Shown: positions 1 to 12,614 of the stretch, piece by piece
How the letters are laid out: each line of letters begins with the position of its first letter
Position numbering within the stretch: the first letter of the stretch is position 1
Source: Aeromonas salmonicida subsp. salmonicida
Lineage (GTDB): Bacteria > Pseudomonadota > Gammaproteobacteria > Enterobacterales > Aeromonadaceae
Reading direction: 5' to 3'
Assembly (NCBI RefSeq): GCF_001643305.1
Contig: NZ_LSGW01000084.1
Span: 58,650 to 122,649, forward strand
Length of the DNA: 64,000 nt
Notes under the pieces: model-generated
What the model saw: the letters and a program-made list of their open reading frames with translations, nothing else
Database searches by the model: none
What the model was told of the DNA's origin: nothing
Position numbers and translations under genes: made by a program

Positions 1-2
1 GC

Positions 3-440
3 AACGACCTGCTCAGCCTGAAGAACCGCTACGACTACGTCATCGTCGACTGCGGTGGTCAGGATAACCGGGCTCTGCGCTCCACCATGGCGGTGGCCAC
101 CCATGCCCTGATCCCGCTTAGACCCAAGCGCCGCGACCTCAAGACGTTGCCGCACATGGAAGACCTCATCACCACCTGCAAGATGGTCAATCCCACCCTC
201 AAGGCTGCCGTTGTACTGACCCAGTGCCCTGCTCTGCCCAACCAAGTAAAACGCATTCTGGAGGCCAAGGAGGTCTGCTCCTCGTTCGGGGTCGATGTAC
301 TGAACGCCATCACCTACAGCCGCAACGTCTATGACGACAGTGAAGAGAAGGGCCTCTCCGTCATGGAGATCGAGCCAGATGGCAAATCGGCCGAAGAGAT
401 CCGGACCATCGCCAAGGAGTTTTTGGAGCTGGAGGTGTGA
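3..440 (+). CDS. ParA-family partition ATPase, C-terminal part (5' end outside the window)
   Basis: The frame is open from the window edge, so only about 145 C-terminal residues are visible. They begin with a Walker B-like segment (YDYVIVDCGG, then QDNRALRS) typical of ParA/MinD-type deviant Walker ATPases that position DNA or cargo. The P-loop lies upstream of the window. The stop codon is one base before the ATG of the next gene, so the two form a tight pair, as in ParA plus small DNA-binding partner operons. It could be a plasmid- or ICE-derived partition module or a stable chromosomal orphan; the window cannot tell. The family call is firm from the motif, the biological role is inferred. 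Confidence 0.75.
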   Translation, partial: NDLLSLKNRYDYVIVDCGGQDNRALRSTMAVATHALIPLRPKRRDLKTLPHMEDLITTCKMVNPTLKAAVVLTQCPALPNQVKRILEAKEVCSSFGVDVLNAITYSRNVYDDSEEKGLSVMEIEPDGKSAEEIRTIAKEFLELEV

Positions 441-441
441 A

Positions 442-810
442 ATGGGCCTTGCCGACCTGAAGAAGAAGCACAATCTGCATCATCAGAAGAAATTCACCAT
501 CGACGAGTTTATCGAGGATGCGGATTTCTACGCCAAGGGCAAACCCAAAGTAGTCAGTCTTGAGCTGAGCCTGCATCGGGATGAAGCCCTGACGGCGCTC
601 GCCTTTATCGAGCGTGGCGAACACCTGAAACCCAGCTATAAAAAGGCAACTTTCTCCCTGAGTACAGCGGCCATCGACGAGCTGGGCAACCTGACCCAGC
701 AGGACGGCATGAACAAATCCCTGCTGTTGCGCCTGTTCACCCACTATTTCTCCTCTCTTAGCCCGGAAGAGCGCCAAACCATCTATGAGCGGCTGCAAGA
801 GCACAACTGA
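442..810 (+). CDS. Small basic protein paired with ParA, possible partition partner
   Basis: A 122-residue protein starting MGLADLKKKHNLHHQKKF. The ATG begins one base after the ParA stop, with GGAGGTG just upstream acting as ribosome binding site inside the parA end. The N-terminus is lysine/histidine rich and the rest is mixed alpha/beta with no signal peptide or membrane segment. I do not recognise a specific family. Its size and position directly after parA fit a ParB/ParG-like centromere-binding or adaptor protein, which is inference from context only. Confidence 0.6.
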   Translation: MGLADLKKKHNLHHQKKFTIDEFIEDADFYAKGKPKVVSLELSLHRDEALTALAFIERGEHLKPSYKKATFSLSTAAIDELGNLTQQDGMNKSLLLRLFTHYFSSLSPEERQTIYERLQEHN

Positions 811-1105
811 ATCTCACCGTATTGGCAGCCATTCTCATCCCCCTGCTCCCCTTTAATGACTCCCTCTCCACTTCCGGAACCCGAGTTAAATGGAGTGTGA
901 GACATTCGCCGTTGTCTGCGTAAGCCAGGCGCCTGAAAAGACCCCGCGATAGTCGGAAGACAGGATCGAAAAACCTGAACAATAAATTACTAAAATAATG
1001 ATTTTAAAAACAAAAAAACCATAAAGGTTTCCTTCGTAACCAGATCGGTAGAAACGTTTTTCACACTGCCGTTGTCGTCCCTCCTGAAATCCTTATAGTT
1101 ACTCT
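811..1105 (+). promoter_or_regulatory. Upstream region and promoter of csrB
   Basis: About 295 bases without a gene. A sigma-70 style promoter is placed at 1071-1099: GTTGTC at 1071, a 16-17 bp spacer and TTATAG/TATAGT at 1093-1099, giving a start near 1106. Between about 975 and 1025 there is an A/T-rich tract that could bind IHF. csrB genes of gamma-proteobacteria are commonly driven by GacA/UvrY-type regulators with an upstream site. I looked for the TGTAAG/CTTACA palindrome and saw only weak half-matches near 895-925, so no UvrY site is claimed. Confidence 0.45.
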
Positions 1106-1379
1106 TGCACGGACGCAATGAAGTCGGTCAGGAAGACTGGCTGCCAGGGTTGGGCAAATGGACTCACCACAGGATGTGGTAAAGGACACCTCCCGGGACG
1201 GAGAAAGTGCGACGGGAACGGATGACTCGTCAGGCCATGATGGCTAATGGACACCCCAAAGGATTGGGAAGGGGAAACCTAAAGGAAGAGGTATAGTCAG
1301 GGATTGCAGGGAGCAACTTCGTTCAAGGATATGAGCGATAAGACTATCGGGGGCGACGCAAGTCGCCCCCATCTTTTTT
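1106..1379 (+). ncRNA. csrB: CsrB-family regulatory sRNA (CsrA sponge)
   Basis: About 274 nt carrying roughly 17 GGA motifs, several in hairpin loops: CCAC-AGGAT-GTGG at about 1167, CTCC-CGGGAC-GGAG near 1190, and CCCA-AAGGAT-TGGG near 1255. Segments such as AAAGGACACCTCC and CAGGGAGCAAC match E. coli CsrB almost word for word. It ends in a strong GC hairpin and T-run. CsrB RNAs sequester many CsrA dimers and so relieve CsrA repression of carbon storage, motility and virulence genes. There is no open frame of interest inside. The 5' end is inferred from the promoter position. The family assignment is strong; whether it should be named csrB or csrC is less sure. Confidence 0.88.
1349..1379 (+). 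terminator. Intrinsic terminator of csrB
   Basis: The stem GGGGGCGAC/GTCGCCCCC has a four-base GCAA loop (1349-1370) and is followed by ATCTTTTTT. It closes the sRNA and faces the convergent chemoreceptor gene. Confidence 0.92.
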
Positions 1380-1413
1380 GGCTTTTTTTTACCTCGGCCA
1401 CACCATACCGCTA

Positions 1414-3147
1414 TTACGCCAGTCGGAAGTGCCCCACGATTTCTCTCAGCCGATCATAAGTCTTCTGCATCGACGCCGAGCTTGCCACCGTCTCTTCCCC
1501 GTTGCTGGTCAACTGACGGATCACCTCGGCAATGGCACTCATGTTGCGATTGATCTCTTCCGCTACCGCACTCTGCTGCTCGGCCGCCGTTGCAATGTGG
1601 CTGATGAGATCGTTGATCTCCACCACTTCGCCCGCCATCAAGTCCAGCGACTCGTTTACCTTGGTGGTGTTTTCGGCCGCCCCCTGACAACTCTGCTTGG
1701 TGTTGCTCATGGCATCCACCACAGTCTGAGTTCCCCGCTGCAAGCTGGCCAGCATGGTCTGGATTTCGGCCGTGCTCTTCTGGGTGCGAGCCGCCAGCGA
1801 GCGCACCTCGTCCGCCACCACCGCAAAACCCCGTCCCTGTTCACCGGCGCGAGCCGCCTCTATGGCAGCGTTGAGCGCCAACAGGTTGGTTTGTTCGGCA
1901 ATGCTGCCAATTACCCCAAGCACTGAACCAATCTGCTGTACATCCTGCTGCATGGCTTCGATGGATCGCGCCGTCGCCGCCACCTCGTCCACCAGCGCCA
2001 TCACGCTGGCCATGGCCTGATCGACTACCTGACGGGATTGATCCGCCAGCTGCTGGCTCTGGCCAGTGAGCTGGGCCGTGCTGGCGGCACTCTCCGAGAC
2101 GGAAACCGCAGTGCGACTCATCTCGTTGATGGCCGTCACCACCTGTTCGGTCTCGCGCACATGATCCGCCAGCAAGGATTGAGCGGCACCGGTCTGGTTG
2201 GCCAATCCTTCGATGCCGGTATTGAGCTGGCCACTCGCCCCCTGCACCTCTCTCATCATCTCCTGCAGACGCTCGATGAAGCGGTTGATGCCGGCCGAGA
2301 TCTGGCCCAGGTCATCCTTGCTCGTCACCGCCAGTCGGCGGGTCAGGTCGCCGCTGCCGCGAGAAAGCTCCAGCACCAGATCCCGCAACGAGAGGATGGG
2401 ACGATAGGCCACATTGAGCGCCAGCATGGCCAGCACCAGCACCAGTACAGCCACCGCCAGCAGGGCCATGACAATCTTGCCGTTGAGTGCCTGGGTCATG
2501 GCGCGGATATAGTCGAGATCGACATAACCGGTCAGGGTCCAGCTGCTGCCACGAATATCCAGCTGATTGGGGCGAGACTCGCTCTCTCCCTGCGGCTTGC
2601 TGCTGTAGAGCACATTGCCCTGACCGTCAGCAAGGGAGAAGTAGCGCCCTTCCCCGCTCACTTTCTCCAGCAGACGCTTGAACTCGCTCATGTCGAGGTA
2701 ATAAAGGTAGGCAGAATCGGCACCGCGCGGCACCAGTATGGTAATGACCGGCTTGCCATCCACCTGTTGTAACGGGCTGATGGTGATCTGGTTGTTGGCT
2801 TCGGGGATCAGCTTGCGCAGGGCATCCACCTTGGCCGCATCGTTGATGACACCGCCTACGTCGAATGCCATGTCGCCAATCACCTTGACGATGTTGTGAA
2901 ATCCGGTCTCTTGCAGGGTCTTCTTGACGTTGGTCACACCGAAGTTGAGGTTGGCCGCCAGCAGGATTTTCTGATTGATGTCTCCCGCCAGCTTCTCTTT
3001 GACGAGCGCTATCTGTTCATTGATGTTCTGGGTGGACTGGGTTCGAATGTAACCACTTATAAAGTGATTCACACTGAACCAGGCGGTGCCGATGGTGACC
3101 AGAATGGCCAATAGCAGCAAGAGGTAAATCTTGACCTTGAATGGCAT
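1414..3147 (-). CDS. Methyl-accepting chemotaxis protein, cache-type sensor
   Basis: A 577-residue transmembrane chemoreceptor. TM1 is at about residues 7-27, a periplasmic region of about 195 residues follows (probably a Cache-type ligand domain), TM2 is at about 224-247, then HAMP and a long cytoplasmic signalling coiled coil. The highly conserved hairpin tip ([19 protein letters not shown]) is intact. There is no C-terminal CheR/CheB pentapeptide. The start at 3147 is chosen because GGAGGG lies six bases upstream; an in-frame start 48 bases earlier lacks a site. It lies 51 bp downstream of mglC on the same strand, which suggests a role in taxis to galactose or a related sugar. This is inference from position only. 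Confidence 0.9.
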   Translation of the reverse strand: MPFKVKIYLLLLLAILVTIGTAWFSVNHFISGYIRTQSTQNINEQIALVKEKLAGDINQKILLAANLNFGVTNVKKTLQETGFHNIVKVIGDMAFDVGGVINDAAKVDALRKLIPEANNQITISPLQQVDGKPVITILVPRGADSAYLYYLDMSEFKRLLEKVSGEGRYFSLADGQGNVLYSSKPQGESESRPNQLDIRGSSWTLTGYVDLDYIRAMTQALNGKIVMALLAVAVLVLVLAMLALNVAYRPILSLRDLVLELSRGSGDLTRRLAVTSKDDLGQISAGINRFIERLQEMMREVQGASGQLNTGIEGLANQTGAAQSLLADHVRETEQVVTAINEMSRTAVSVSESAASTAQLTGQSQQLADQSRQVVDQAMASVMALVDEVAATARSIEAMQQDVQQIGSVLGVIGSIAEQTNLLALNAAIEAARAGEQGRGFAVVADEVRSLAARTQKSTAEIQTMLASLQRGTQTVVDAMSNTKQSCQGAAENTTKVNESLDLMAGEVVEINDLISHIATAAEQQSAVAEEINRNMSAIAEVIRQLTSNGEETVASSASMQKTYDRLREIVGHFRLA

Positions 3148-3162
3148 GGGTTCCCTCCAGAA

Positions 3163-3189
3163 GGGAGGGCCGGCATTGCCAACCCTCCC
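3163..3189 (-). terminator. Stem-loop between mglC and the chemoreceptor gene
   Basis: The arms GGGAGGG and CCCTCCC enclose a smaller GGC/GCC pair. No long T-run follows, so termination is probably partial. The structure sits just before the ribosome binding site of the downstream receptor gene, so the operon may read through at a low level. Confidence 0.55.
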
Positions 3190-3198
3190 TGCCAATTG

Positions 3199-4209
3199 TT
3201 ATTTCTTCTTGGCGTACTTCATGGAGTCCAGAGCCACCGCCAGTATGATGATGCCGCCCTTGATGATGAACTGCCAGTAAGGGCTGACTCCAATATAGGT
3301 CAGGCCGTAGTTGATCAGGGTGAAGATAAGCACCCCTGTGATCACGCCGGCAACCGTCCCCACACCACCGGCGAACGAAACCCCACCCACCACGCAGGCT
3401 GCGATGGCATCCAGCTCGTACATGAAGCCCAGGTTGTTGGTGGCACTGCCTACACGGCCCGCTTCCAGCATGCCGCCGAAGGCGTAGAAGACACCGGCCA
3501 GGGCATAGATCATGACCAGGTTGACCGCCACATTGACGCCGGAAACCTTGGCCGCCTCGGGGTTGCCACCGATGGCGAAGATGTTTTTGCCAAAGCGGGT
3601 CTTGTTCCACAGCACCCAGACAAAGACGCTGGCGATGGCCGCATAGAAGGTGAGATACGAAAGCTTGAACCCTCCTATCCGGATAAAGCCCTATGCGAAA
3701 CTCGAGAAGCGGGGGTCAAAACCGGCCACCGGCGAGGCACCCACGGAGTCAAAATAGAGGGAGTTGATGCCGTAGACGATGATCATGGTGCCCAGGGTGG
3801 TAATGAACGGGGTTACGTTCAGATAGGCCACGATCAGACCGTTAACCAGCCCGATCAACGCCCCCACGGCACACACCAGCAGGATCACCACGGGAATAGG
3901 CACTTCCCCCAGGCTGGGAAACACCTTGTTGACGTTGGTCAGCGCCTGCAACATGGTCGCCGCGATCAGCGCCGCCAAACCGACCTGACGACCGGCCGAG
4001 AGATCCGTCCCCTGGGTGATGATAATGCCCGCCACCCCCAGCGCTATGATGACCCGCACCGAAGACTGGGTCAGGATGTTGCTGAAGTTGGTGAGGCTCA
4101 GGAAGGAGGGCTCCTGGATCACTATGACCATGAGCAGCACCAGCAGCACCAAATAGATGGCGTTTTCCTTGAGCGCCTGCATCAGATTGAAATTTTTAGC
4201 CGACTCCAT
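3199..4209 (-). pseudogene. mglC: mglC, galactose/methyl-galactoside ABC permease interrupted by an in-frame amber codon
   Basis: The full span is 337 codons, exactly the length of E. coli MglC (336 residues), and both halves align without a frame change. A TAG at 3691-3693 (codon 173) interrupts the frame where E. coli has Gln in FSTFAQGF; here it reads FSSFA-stop-GF. A CAG-to-TAG transition would explain it. The N-terminal part carries several hydrophobic helices of the inner-membrane permease and the C-terminal half (WNKTRFGKNIFAIGGNPEA) is well conserved. Start MESAKNF has AGGAAG upstream and lies 16 bp after mglA. Without suppression the MglBAC transporter has no working membrane subunit. 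A sequencing error is possible but there is no sign of one. Confidence 0.9.
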
Positions 4210-4225
4210 AAATGTCTTCCTGTCT

Positions 4226-5746
4226 CTAGAGGTACAGAGATGCCAGGCGCAATATCTCGCTCTGGTCAGTTTCTTTGGTGTTGACGATCCCGGCGACCCG
4301 GCCATTGCTCATCACCATGATGCGATCCGTGATCCCGAGCAGCTCGGGCATTTCAGACGAGATGATGATGATGCCCTTGTCCTTCTTCGCCAGCTCCAGG
4401 ATGAGCTGGTAGATCTCGAACTTGGCCCCCACGTCGATGCCGCGGGTCGGTTCATCCAGCATCAGGATCTCCGGCTGGGTCAGCAGCCAGCGGCCGATAA
4501 TGACCTTCTGCTGGTTGCCACCGGAGAGGGAGCCGATCTGCGTCTGCTGGGTCGGCGTCTTGACCCGCATGGCGTCGATGACCCACTGGGTGTCGCTCTT
4601 CATCTTGTTGTTGCTGAGCAGCCCCATGGAGCCCTTGTAGCTGTCCATATTGGCGATCAGGGAGTTGAAGGCGATATCGAGGCGCGAATAGATGCCGGTG
4701 GAGCGGCGCTCTTCCGTCACCAGGGCGAAACCGTTCAAGATGGCCTCGTGCGCCGTATGATTCGCCACCACCTTGCCGTGCAGCTTGATGGCACCCGCAC
4801 TGTGATCGCGAATACCGAACAGGGTTTCTACTATGTCGGTGCGCTTGGCCCCCACCAGCCCGGCGATGCCGAGGATCTCCCCCTTGTGCAGGTTGAAGGT
4901 CACGTCCTGGATGGAGGGCTGGTTTTTGGCCGTCAGATGTTCGACCTCGAGGATCACCTCTTTGGGCTGGTTGGTTTTTTCCGGGAAGCGCTGGGTCAGC
5001 TCGCGACCGACCATCATGCCGATGATCTGATCCATGGTCATGCCCTTGAGCGGCTGGGTTGCCACCCACTGACCATCCCGCAATATGGTGATCTCGTCAC
5101 ACAACTGGAAGATCTCTTCCATCTTGTGGGAGATATAGACGATGCCGCAGCCCTTCTCTTTCAGCTTGTTGATGATCTTGAAGAGGTGGTTTACCTCTTT
5201 CTCGGTCAGGGAGGAGGTAGGTTCGTCCATGATGACGATCTTGGCGTCATAGGAGAATGCCTTGGCGATCTCGATCATCTGCATCTGGTACACGGAGAGC
5301 GTGCCCACCTTGACCTTGGGATCGATATCGATATCCAGCTCGTCAAAGATGCGCTTGGTATCGTCATACATCTTGCCGTGGTCGACAAACCAGCCCTTGG
5401 TGGGATAGCGACCTAGCCACATGTTGTCCATCACGGTGCGCTGCAATACCAGGTTGAGTTCCTGATGCACCATGGAGACGCCATTTTCCAGCGCCTCTTT
5501 GGAGGAGGTGAAATTGACCTCCTGCCCCTTGAAGAAAATCTTGCCCTGATCCTTTTCATAGATGCCGAACAGGCACTTGAGCAGCGTGGATTTCCCTGCC
5601 CCGTTCTCGCCCATCAACGCATGCACAGAATGAGGACGGACCCGTAAATTGACATTATCGAGTGCCTTGACGCCGGGAAAGCTTTTACTGACGTCAATCA
5701 TCTCCAACAGCCATTCTGATTGTTGCTGTGTTGTCATATCAGCCAT
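4226..5746 (-). CDS. mglA: MglA, ATPase of the galactose/methyl-galactoside ABC transporter
   Basis: A 506-residue (E. coli length) duplicated ABC ATPase. The N-terminal half has a Walker A (GENGAGKST) and [11 protein letters not shown]alker B region. The C-terminal half has the degenerate [10 protein letters not shown]-loop typical of the RbsA/MglA sugar class, plus a good signature (LSGGNQQK). It powers uptake of galactose and methyl-galactosides through MglC. Several starts are possible: ATG at 5746 is preferred because it gives the E. coli length, ATG at 5737 is next, and a TTG further up overlaps the stem-loop. It is the second gene of mglBAC and is itself intact. Confidence 0.95.
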   Translation of the reverse strand: MADMTTQQQSEWLLEMIDVSKSFPGVKALDNVNLRVRPHSVHALMGENGAGKSTLLKCLFGIYEKDQGKIFFKGQEVNFTSSKEALENGVSMVHQELNLVLQRTVMDNMWLGRYPTKGWFVDHGKMYDDTKRIFDELDIDIDPKVKVGTLSVYQMQMIEIAKAFSYDAKIVIMDEPTSSLTEKEVNHLFKIINKLKEKGCGIVYISHKMEEIFQLCDEITILRDGQWVATQPLKGMTMDQIIGMMVGRELTQRFPEKTNQPKEVILEVEHLTAKNQPSIQDVTFNLHKGEILGIAGLVGAKRTDIVETLFGIRDHSAGAIKLHGKVVANHTAHEAILNGFALVTEERRSTGIYSRLDIAFNSLIANMDSYKGSMGLLSNNKMKSDTQWVIDAMRVKTPTQQTQIGSLSGGNQQKVIIGRWLLTQPEILMLDEPTRGIDVGAKFEIYQLILELAKKDKGIIIISSEMPELLGITDRIMVMSNGRVAGIVNTKETDQSEILRLASLYL

Positions 5747-5758
5747 CACATCTGGTTG

Positions 5759-5787
5759 AAAAAAGGGCAAGGGGATCTCCCTTGCCC
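5759..5787 (-). terminator. Intercistronic terminator/attenuator between mglB and mglA
   Basis: The stem GGGCAAGGG/CCCTTGCCC is followed by TTTTTT on the minus strand, in the gap between the mglB stop and the mglA start. Such elements let the periplasmic binding protein be made in excess over the membrane complex, as is usual for binding-protein operons. Confidence 0.8.
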
Positions 5788-5799
5788 TGGAGGAGGGAG

Positions 5800-6786
5800 T
5801 TACTCGAATTGAGACAGGTTGTCTTTATCCACACCCACGTAGGCAACACGTACGACCTTGTCGACGATAGTCCACTGGGTACCTTCACCGGCCGGCTTGC
5901 CTTCAGCCAGATTCTTGGTCAGCTCGAAGGTGGCCTTGGCCTGGTTGGCTGCATCGTTCAGCACTGTACCCGCCATGGCACCGCTCTTGACCATGGCCAG
6001 CGCCTCGGGCAGCGCATCGACGCCGAACACCGGAATGGCGGTCTTGCCCTGGGCTTTCAGTGACTCGACGGCGCCCATTGCCATGCCGTCATTGTTGGCA
6101 ATGACCACTTCAATCTTGTTGGCGTTGGGGCCGGAGATCCAGGCATCCATCTTGTCCTTGGCCATGGCGGTATCCCACATACCTGTATCCATGTGCAGCT
6201 GCTCCGTCTTGAGACCGCCATCGTTCAGGGTCTTGACGACGTAGGAGGTGCGGGCTTCGGCATCCGGGTGGCCCGGCTCGCCCTTGAGCAGCACGAACTG
6301 GATGACGCCATCCTTGTTCAGATCCCACTCGGGATGAGCTTTCCAGTGTTTGGCGATCAGCTGACCCTGAATGATGCCTGACTCCTTGGAGTCGGTACCC
6401 ACGTAGTAAGCCTTCTCATAGCTGGCCAGATCGGCAGTGCTCGGCTCCTTGTTGTAGAAGACGACCGGAATATCTTCGCCACGGGCCTTCTCAATCACGA
6501 CAGGGGCAGCCGCCGGGTCAACCAGGTTGATCGCCAGGGCCTTCACGCCCTTGGCCAGCAGCACGTCGATCTGATCGTTCTGCTTGGACTGGTCATTCTG
6601 GGAGTCATTCATCAGCAGCTCCACACCCGGGTTTGCCGCTGCTTCCTTCTCGATGGCCTTGCGTACCACAGCCATAAAGTTGTCGTCGTACTTGTAGACG
6701 GTAACCCCCAAACGGGTTTCGGCATGGGCAGTGGCCCCTGCCATCAGGCTCATCAGTACGGCGGCAACTGTCGTGATTTTTTTCAT
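5800..6786 (-). CDS. mglB: MglB, periplasmic D-galactose/D-glucose binding protein
   Basis: A 328-residue protein with a clear signal peptide, predicted cleavage after AHA-22 before [13 protein letters not shown]. The mature part follows the E. coli galactose-binding protein throughout, including the sugar-contacting YKYDDNF region and the calcium-binding DLNKDGVIQ loop. It captures galactose/glucose and delivers it to MglAC; in enterics it is also the ligand carrier for a chemoreceptor. GGAG lies seven bases before the ATG. It is the first gene of the operon, behind a gal operator. With mglC broken it may still serve chemotaxis. Confidence 0.96.
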   Translation of the reverse strand: MKKITTVAAVLMSLMAGATAHAETRLGVTVYKYDDNFMAVVRKAIEKEAAANPGVELLMNDSQNDQSKQNDQIDVLLAKGVKALAINLVDPAAAPVVIEKARGEDIPVVFYNKEPSTADLASYEKAYYVGTDSKESGIIQGQLIAKHWKAHPEWDLNKDGVIQFVLLKGEPGHPDAEARTSYVVKTLNDGGLKTEQLHMDTGMWDTAMAKDKMDAWISGPNANKIEVVIANNDGMAMGAVESLKAQGKTAIPVFGVDALPEALAMVKSGAMAGTVLNDAANQAKATFELTKNLAEGKPAGEGTQWTIVDKVVRVAYVGVDKDNLSQFE

Positions 6787-6901
6787 TGTTATGCTCCGAT
6801 CTCTCTATCTGTTTTTGTAGGGAATGCTGTACACCAATTGAACTGGCGCCAGCCTAATGTAATCAGTTTGTTGTATGTCGGTCTGTGATCATGGCAACAA
6901 A

Positions 6902-6917
6902 ATGAAAACGTTTACAC
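6902..6917 (-). promoter_or_regulatory. gal operator upstream of mglBAC
   Basis: The sequence ATGAAAACGTTTACAC matches the GalR/GalS consensus GTGNAANCGNTTNCAC at 11 of 12 defined positions. It lies about 116 bp before the mglB start. A TGTGA half-site (TGTGATCATGGCAACA, about 6883-6898) lies between it and the gene and could bind CRP. The 234-bp gap between mglB and lacZ holds nothing else I can call. Confidence 0.8.
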
Positions 6918-7020
6918 TCTGTTACATAGCAATAAATTCATTAAAAATCATGGTGTTGAAGTTAAACCCGCTTGGTGGGGACCTGAACGTGCCTTTTCGC
7001 TACCTATAAGCAGGTCAGAT

Positions 7021-10168
<3,148 letters not shown>

Positions 10169-10176
10169 TCACACAG

Positions 10177-10192
10177 ATCTAAACGATTACAC
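10177..10192 (-). promoter_or_regulatory. gal operator upstream of lacZ
   Basis: The sequence ATCTAAACGATTACAC matches GTGNAANCGNTTNCAC at 10 of 12 positions. It lies about 85 bp before the lacZ start in the gap between lacZ and the repressor gene. A TGTGAGC half-site lies beside it toward lacZ. It places lacZ under the Gal repressor rather than a LacI-type repressor. Confidence 0.72.
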
Positions 10193-10311
10193 CAATTGTG
10201 TTAAGTAAAGCAGGGTAAAAAATCGCTAAATGAAGGTAAAAATGAGCGCAGCCGGATCGCCCACCTGAAAAAGGGCGATCCGGGATAGGAAACTGACGGA
10301 AACAGGAGGGA

Positions 10312-11316
10312 TCAGGCTCGAACGGGTGCCACAGAGTGACGATTGATAAGCGTCGGGGTGTAAATGCGGCTCTGCACAGCTTCACTTTCACCCGCCGCCA
10401 GCTGCAACGCCAGCTTGGCTGCCTGGGCCGCCATCAGCTCGATGGGATAACGCATGGTGGAAAGCTTGGGCCTCAGGTATCGGGCGTAGATGATGTCATC
10501 GAAGCCCACCACCGAGACCTCCTCAGGCACCTTGAGGCCGTTGTCAGCCAGCACGGAGATGGCCCCCGCAGCCATGGCATCGTTGTAGGCAACCACGGCC
10601 GTGATGGGCTGCCCTTTGGCCAGCAGGTTGAGCATGGCGCGCTCCCCCCCCTCCTCGTTGGGCATGCCGCTCTCGACCAGCTCGGGATCGGCGCGCAGCC
10701 CAGCCTCGGTCAACGCATCCTGGTAACCCTGCAACCGCAAGGTAGCATCCTCGATGGCGTGGTCCGAGCTGAGAAAAGCGATATGCCGGTGGCCCAGCTC
10801 CAGTAGATGCCGGGTCGCAGTGGCGGCCCCCTGTCGATTATTGAGAGCGATGCAGCGCCCCTTCAAGGCAGGAATATCGCGATTGATCAGCACCATGCCG
10901 GGCACCCGCAGGGCGTAATCGATCAACTCCTCGTCACTCAACGCCTTGCTGTGTACCACCAGCGCCTCGCACCGCTTGCCGATCAGCAAGTCGATGGACT
11001 CGCGCTCTTGCTGCGCCCTGTGAAAACCATTACCCATCAGCAGGTGCAATCCCTGCTCCACCGCCACCGCAGCGACCCCCTTGATCAGGGCACCGAAGAA
11101 GGGATCTGCCACGTCACCCACCAGCACGCCCATGGTGTCACAGGTCTTGCTGACCAGTGCTCGGGCGTTGGCGTTGGGGGTATAGCCCAACTCGGCCATG
11201 GCTTTTTGTACCACCTCGCGAGAAGCAGCACTGGCCTTGGGTGAGTTGTTCATCACCCGTGAAACCGTTGCCACAGATACATTGGCCAAACGGGCGACAT
11301 CCTTGATGGTACTCAT
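10312..11316 (-). CDS. galR: GalR/GalS-type LacI-family repressor
   Basis: A 334-residue LacI-family regulator. The N-terminal helix-turn-helix (IKDVARLANVSVATVSRVMN) and hinge (NANARAL) come first, followed by the periplasmic-binding-protein-like effector domain (IVHSKALSD, GYNPT-type contacts). The sequence is closer to E. coli GalS/GalR than to LacI or CytR. The start at 11316 gives MSTIKDVARL; a longer frame to 11394 lacks family similarity. It sits between lacZ and the divergent galE operon, with operators on both sides and before mglB. It most likely represses the whole block until galactose binds. Confidence 0.92.
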   Translation of the reverse strand: MSTIKDVARLANVSVATVSRVMNNSPKASAASREVVQKAMAELGYTPNANARALVSKTCDTMGVLVGDVADPFFGALIKGVAAVAVEQGLHLLMGNGFHRAQQERESIDLLIGKRCEALVVHSKALSDEELIDYALRVPGMVLINRDIPALKGRCIALNNRQGAATATRHLLELGHRHIAFLSSDHAIEDATLRLQGYQDALTEAGLRADPELVESGMPNEEGGERAMLNLLAKGQPITAVVAYNDAMAAGAISVLADNGLKVPEEVSVVGFDDIIYARYLRPKLSTMRYPIELMAAQAAKLALQLAAGESEAVQSRIYTPTLINRHSVAPVRA

Positions 11317-11422
11317 GCTGTTTTCACTTATTTCACAGTTCAAGACGGAGCCATTATACCGGGCATCATCAGTGATGACAGGGGAAAAAGCCAAGTCGTG
11401 TCATTTATGACCACACGCGCAA

Positions 11423-11438
11423 GTGTAATCGTTTACAC
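11423..11438. promoter_or_regulatory. Perfect gal operator in the galR-galE divergent region
   Basis: GTGTAATCGTTTACAC matches all 12 defined positions of the Gal repressor consensus. It lies between the divergent repressor gene and galE, so it can control galETKM and autoregulate the repressor. A TAAACT element at 11482-11487 could be the -10 of the galE promoter. Confidence 0.88.
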
Positions 11439-11520
11439 GCTTTTGTTAAGCAGTTCACAGTTTGCTCGTCAGAGGCTCGGCTAAACTCCTTCACAGGCTT
11501 TTTTCAGCATGGAGAAGAGG

Positions 11521-12534
11521 ATGAAAGTACTGGTCACCGGCGGCTGCGGCTATATTGGCAGCCACACCTGCCTGGCCCTGCAGACCGCAGGGATGGAGCC
11601 TGTAGTGGTGGATAATCTCTGCAACAGCAAGGTGGGCGTGCTGGCCCGCATCGCCGCCATCAGCGGGCGTGCCCCCCTCTTCTATCAGGGGGACATACGT
11701 GACCCAGCACTGCTGGATCGCATCTTCGCCGAACAGCAGATAGCCGCCGTGATCCATTTTGCCGCCCTCAAGGCGGTCGGTGAATCGACTCGCCTTCCCC
11801 TCGAGTACTATGAAAACAACCTCGCTGGCACCCTCACCCTGTTGCAGGCGATGAAACGCGCGGGGGTCAACAGCCTGGTCTTCAGCTCCTCGGCCACCGT
11901 CTATGGTGATCCGGCCAGCACGCCCATCCGGGAAGATTTCCCCCGCAGCGCCACCAATCCCTATGGTCGATCAAAACTGATCATCGAAGAGATCCTCGAG
12001 GATCTGCAACGAGCCGAACCGCACTGGAGCATAACGCTGCTGCGCTACTTCAACCCGGTCGGGGCCCACGAGTCCGGCACCATGGGGGAAGATCCCCAGG
12101 GTATCCCCAACAATCTGATGCCCTTTCTGACCCAGGTCGCCATCGGTCGTCGTGACTGTCTCTCTGTCTTTGGAAACGATTACCCCACCATAGATGGCAC
12201 TGGCGTGCGCGATTACATCCATGTGATGGATGTCGCCGAGGGGCATGTCAAAGCACTGCAGCATTGCGCCCGACAGGGCGGCGTACATATCTACAACCTG
12301 GGCACGGGCCAGGGCCAGAGCGTACTGCAGATGATCGCGGCGTTCGAAGCCGCCTCCGGTCAACCGCTACCCTGCCGCATCGAACCAAGACGCCCTGGCG
12401 ACATCGCCGAGTGCTGGGCCGACCCGAGCAAAGCAGAGCGCGAGCTGAACTGGCGCGCCAACCGGGATCTCGCAACCATGTGCGCCGACAGTTGGCGCTG
12501 GCAATCCAGAAATCCACAGGGGTACGAGGCGTAA
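11521..12534 (+). CDS. galE: GalE, UDP-glucose 4-epimerase
   Basis: A 337-residue extended SDR enzyme. It has the NAD-binding GGCGYIGSHT motif at residues 7-16, catalytic SSSATVYG and YGRSK (Tyr-x3-Lys), and the C-terminal NLGTGQGQSVLQMI region. It interconverts UDP-glucose and UDP-galactose, closing the Leloir pathway and supplying UDP-galactose for surface glycans. The start at 11521 is preferred over 11509 because GGAG lies six bases before it and the protein then begins directly with MKVLVTGG. First gene of galETKM. Confidence 0.97.
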   Translation: MKVLVTGGCGYIGSHTCLALQTAGMEPVVVDNLCNSKVGVLARIAAISGRAPLFYQGDIRDPALLDRIFAEQQIAAVIHFAALKAVGESTRLPLEYYENNLAGTLTLLQAMKRAGVNSLVFSSSATVYGDPASTPIREDFPRSATNPYGRSKLIIEEILEDLQRAEPHWSITLLRYFNPVGAHESGTMGEDPQGIPNNLMPFLTQVAIGRRDCLSVFGNDYPTIDGTGVRDYIHVMDVAEGHVKALQHCARQGGVHIYNLGTGQGQSVLQMIAAFEAASGQPLPCRIEPRRPGDIAECWADPSKAERELNWRANRDLATMCADSWRWQSRNPQGYEA

Positions 12535-12614
12535 GCATGCACAGCGCCGCTCGCCCTCTCTTCCAGGCCCCCGTTGGCGGCCACCCCATCCATTTCATCA
12601 GGTAATGAGGAGTG

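Noticed and set aside
890..930. Possible UvrY/GacA box upstream of csrB
   Set aside because: Only partial half-sites (TGTGAG, GTAAG) without the proper palindrome spacing.
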